NCBI GenBank assembly: GCA_965371945.1
Contig: CBDVAK010000046.1
Coordinates: forward strand, 1 to 16,170
From: CBDVAK01 sp965371945
GTDB taxonomy: Bacteria > Pseudomonadota > Gammaproteobacteria > Competibacterales > JAHEDQ01
Direction: 5' to 3'
DNA length: 16,170 bases
In this document: positions 14,350 to 16,170 of the stretch, piece by piece
Numbering within the stretch: position 1 is the first letter of the stretch
Layout: each line of letters starts with the position of its first letter
Notes under the pieces: model-generated
What the model was told of the DNA's origin: nothing
What the model saw: only the letters and a program-made list of their open reading frames with translations
Database searches by the model: none
Program-made: the position numbers and the translations under genes

Positions 14350-16170
14350 ATGACAGAATCCAGGGATAGCGAGCAGGTCAGCCCTGAACAGCGTTTGCGT
14401 AAGGCCCTTGAGAACCGCGATGCCAAGGCCGCACGCCGAATCCTCGATGCGATGCATGATGCTGACATCGCCGCTGTATTAGCTGAGACAGCGGTGGAAG
14501 GGGAGCGTTCCCGAATCTGGGATCTGCTGCCCTATAAACGTTGGGAGGGGATCACCGGACTGCTGGGTGATCGCAACTTGCGAGCGACACGCAAACGGCG
14601 GCTTCTCCATGCCCTCGCCCTGGGCAAGTTGAAGCGGGCCCGGCGGCTGTTGGCGCCCATGGGTGCTGTCAAGATCGCAGGGCTACTCAACACGGTAACC
14701 GCGTCACAACGCGAACAGATCTGGAATCTGCTCGATGCGGACCTGGAAACCGAGGTGATGCCGCTGCTGAAACGGAAAGTTGCTGCTGCCATCACCAGGC
14801 TGGTCGAGGCTTCCGCGCATGAGGAGGCCGAAGAGGCACCGGCACCCCGTACCGATCTGGAGCAGGTCCGGCGCGCCCTCAAACGGGGCAAGTTCAGGCG
14901 TGTACAAAGGGTCTTGAAGGGCATGCGCCCGGCCGAGATCGCCAACCTGCTGGAATCGCTGCCGCCTACCGAGCGCTCGGTCACATGGGCGCTGCTGGAC
15001 ACCCGCAGGGGTGGCGAGGTGCTGGTCAATCTGCATCAGGAAGCACGCTTGGGTCTGATTCGGGAAACGGATGCAGATGAGCTGGTGGCGGCTGCCGAGG
15101 ACATGCCGCTGGAAGATCTGGCGGAACTGGTGCACGACCTGCCCGCGGCGGTTAGTGACGAGCTGCGTCTGGGTCTCGATCAGCGTGACCGGCAACGTCT
15201 GGAACGCAAGCTTTCATACCCCGAGGACTCCGCCGGCGGTTTGATGGATCCGGATGTGGTCACCGTACGCGCGGATGTGCCGCTGGGGGTGGTGCTGCGC
15301 TATCTGCGCAAGCGGGCCCGGTTGCCGGACCACAGCAACCACCTGATCGCGGTGGATCGGGATGGCCACTATATCGGCATGTTGCCGCTGGCGCGGTTGC
15401 TGACCAGCCCCGGCGCCACTGCCCTCACCGAGTTGGTCGATACCGATGTGAAGGCGGTTGCGGCCCATACGCCTGCCGACGAGGTGGCCCGGTTATTCGA
15501 CCGCTGGGAGGTCGCCGCAGTCGCGGTGGTCGACGATGACGGCAGCGTGATCGGCCAGATCAGCGCCGACGATGTAGTGGAACAGGTGCTCGACGACGCC
15601 GAGCATGATTTCATGAACATGGCGGGGCTGGACGAGCAGGAGGACATGTTCGCACCGCTGGTGACCAGTGCACGGCGTCGTGCATTGTGGCTGGGTATCA
15701 ACCTGGTCACGGCATTTCTGGCTGCTTGGGTCATCGGCTTGTTCGAGGGGACTCTGGAGCAGTTCGTCGCGCTGGCGGTACTGATGCCCATCGTGGCCAG
15801 CATGGGTGGAATCGCCGGCAGCCAGACCCTTACCCTGATGATACGCGGGCTGGCGCTGGGTCAGGTGCAGACTGGTAATCTCAGGCTGTTGCTGTCCCGG
15901 GAGGTGGGTATCGGTCTGCTCAACGGCATGGTCTGGGCGCTGGTGGTGGCGGCGCTGGCGGTGCTGTGGTTCGGCAATCTTGCCATCGGTGTCATCATCG
16001 CCGCTGCCATCCTCATCAATCTGTTGTGCGCGGCATTGTCGGGTGTGGTGATTCCCCTGGTGATGCGCCGGCTGGGCATCGATCCGGCCCTGGCTGGCGG
16101 TGTGGTCCTGACCACGGTCACCGATGTGGTGGGATTTTTTGCCTTTCTGGGTCTGGCGACCCTCTATCTG
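14350..16170 (+). CDS. mgtE: MgtE-family magnesium transporter with triplicated N-terminal domain, 3' end cut by window edge
   Basis: At least 607 residues are visible and the frame runs off the window. The N-terminal MgtE helical domain appears three times: residues 16-60, 85-128 and 173-216, each fitting LxxAL-x(2)-K/D...R-x-L-x2-M...I-A-x-LL...R-x3-W-x-LL. An MgtE_N tail (about 217-290) and KLSYPEDSAGGLMD lead to two CBS domains (about 296-415: DHSNHLIAVDRDGHYIGML, VAAVAVVDDDGSVIGQIS). The membrane part starts near 445 and includes the pore segment LMPIVASMGGIAGSQTLTLMIRGLA (478-502) and TTVTDVVGFFAF (588-599), whose Asp592 fits the pore Mg-binding aspartate of Thermus MgtE. MgtE proteins are usually near 450 residues with one N-domain, so this is enlarged. 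An AGGTG weak ribosome site precedes the ATG. No Mg riboswitch was visible in the 208-bp gap. Confidence 0.92.
   Translation, partial: MTESRDSEQVSPEQRLRKALENRDAKAARRILDAMHDADIAAVLAETAVEGERSRIWDLLPYKRWEGITGLLGDRNLRATRKRRLLHALALGKLKRARRLLAPMGAVKIAGLLNTVTASQREQIWNLLDADLETEVMPLLKRKVAAAITRLVEASAHEEAEEAPAPRTDLEQVRRALKRGKFRRVQRVLKGMRPAEIANLLESLPPTERSVTWALLDTRRGGEVLVNLHQEARLGLIRETDADELVAAAEDMPLEDLAELVHDLPAAVSDELRLGLDQRDRQRLERKLSYPEDSAGGLMDPDVVTVRADVPLGVVLRYLRKRARLPDHSNHLIAVDRDGHYIGMLPLARLLTSPGATALTELVDTDVKAVAAHTPADEVARLFDRWEVAAVAVVDDDGSVIGQISADDVVEQVLDDAEHDFMNMAGLDEQEDMFAPLVTSARRRALWLGINLVTAFLAAWVIGLFEGTLEQFVALAVLMPIVASMGGIAGSQTLTLMIRGLALGQVQTGNLRLLLSREVGIGLLNGMVWALVVAALAVLWFGNLAIGVIIAAAILINLLCAALSGVVIPLVMRRLGIDPALAGGVVLTTVTDVVGFFAFLGLATLYL

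Overview
The window looks like chromosomal DNA of a gammaproteobacterium. This is inferred from gene content: the prkA-yeaH-spoVR trio (E. coli yeaG-yeaH-ycgB), a type III glutamine-synthetase cluster, high-GC coding sequence and Shine-Dalgarno-led starts. No RNA gene, insertion sequence or CRISPR array was seen.

Positions 1-6886 form an amine/ammonium assimilation cluster with two divergent arms. The minus arm holds an XRE-cupin regulator (2220-2882), a class II glutamine amidotransferase (1199-2104) and one open frame that joins a GXGXG domain to the FMN-binding glutamate-synthase domain (1211 to beyond the left edge). In the plus arm are an Amt/Rh ammonium transporter (3210-4628), a small one-helix membrane protein (4644-4913), a two-helix membrane protein (5043-5540) and a type III glutamine synthetase / gamma-glutamylmethylamide synthetase homologue (5579-6886). 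Together these resemble either the glxBCD-glnT cluster or the gmaS-mgsABC half of the N-methylglutamate pathway for methylamine use. The N-methylglutamate dehydrogenase genes that would decide the matter are not in the window and could lie beyond the left edge. The 327-bp divergent region carries a perfect 7+7 inverted repeat, a candidate operator.

Positions 6912-8712 hold three minus-strand genes that run convergently toward the synthetase: an unrecognised soluble protein with a probable TTG start, a class I SAM-dependent methyltransferase, and a small cysteine-containing lipoprotein. Positions 8811-9383 are a scar: an hsdM (type I restriction-modification methylase) fragment with an in-frame stop, next to an orphan Phd/YefM-type antitoxin in AT-richer DNA.

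Positions 9384-14141 encode the PrkA kinase / VWA protein / SpoVR stress operon on the minus strand. A consensus-perfect sigma-54 promoter (14271-14286) lies about 130 bp upstream, which suggests nitrogen control and a regulatory theme shared with the first cluster. Divergent from it, and cut by the right edge, is an MgtE-type magnesium transporter whose N-terminal helical domain is present in three tandem copies.
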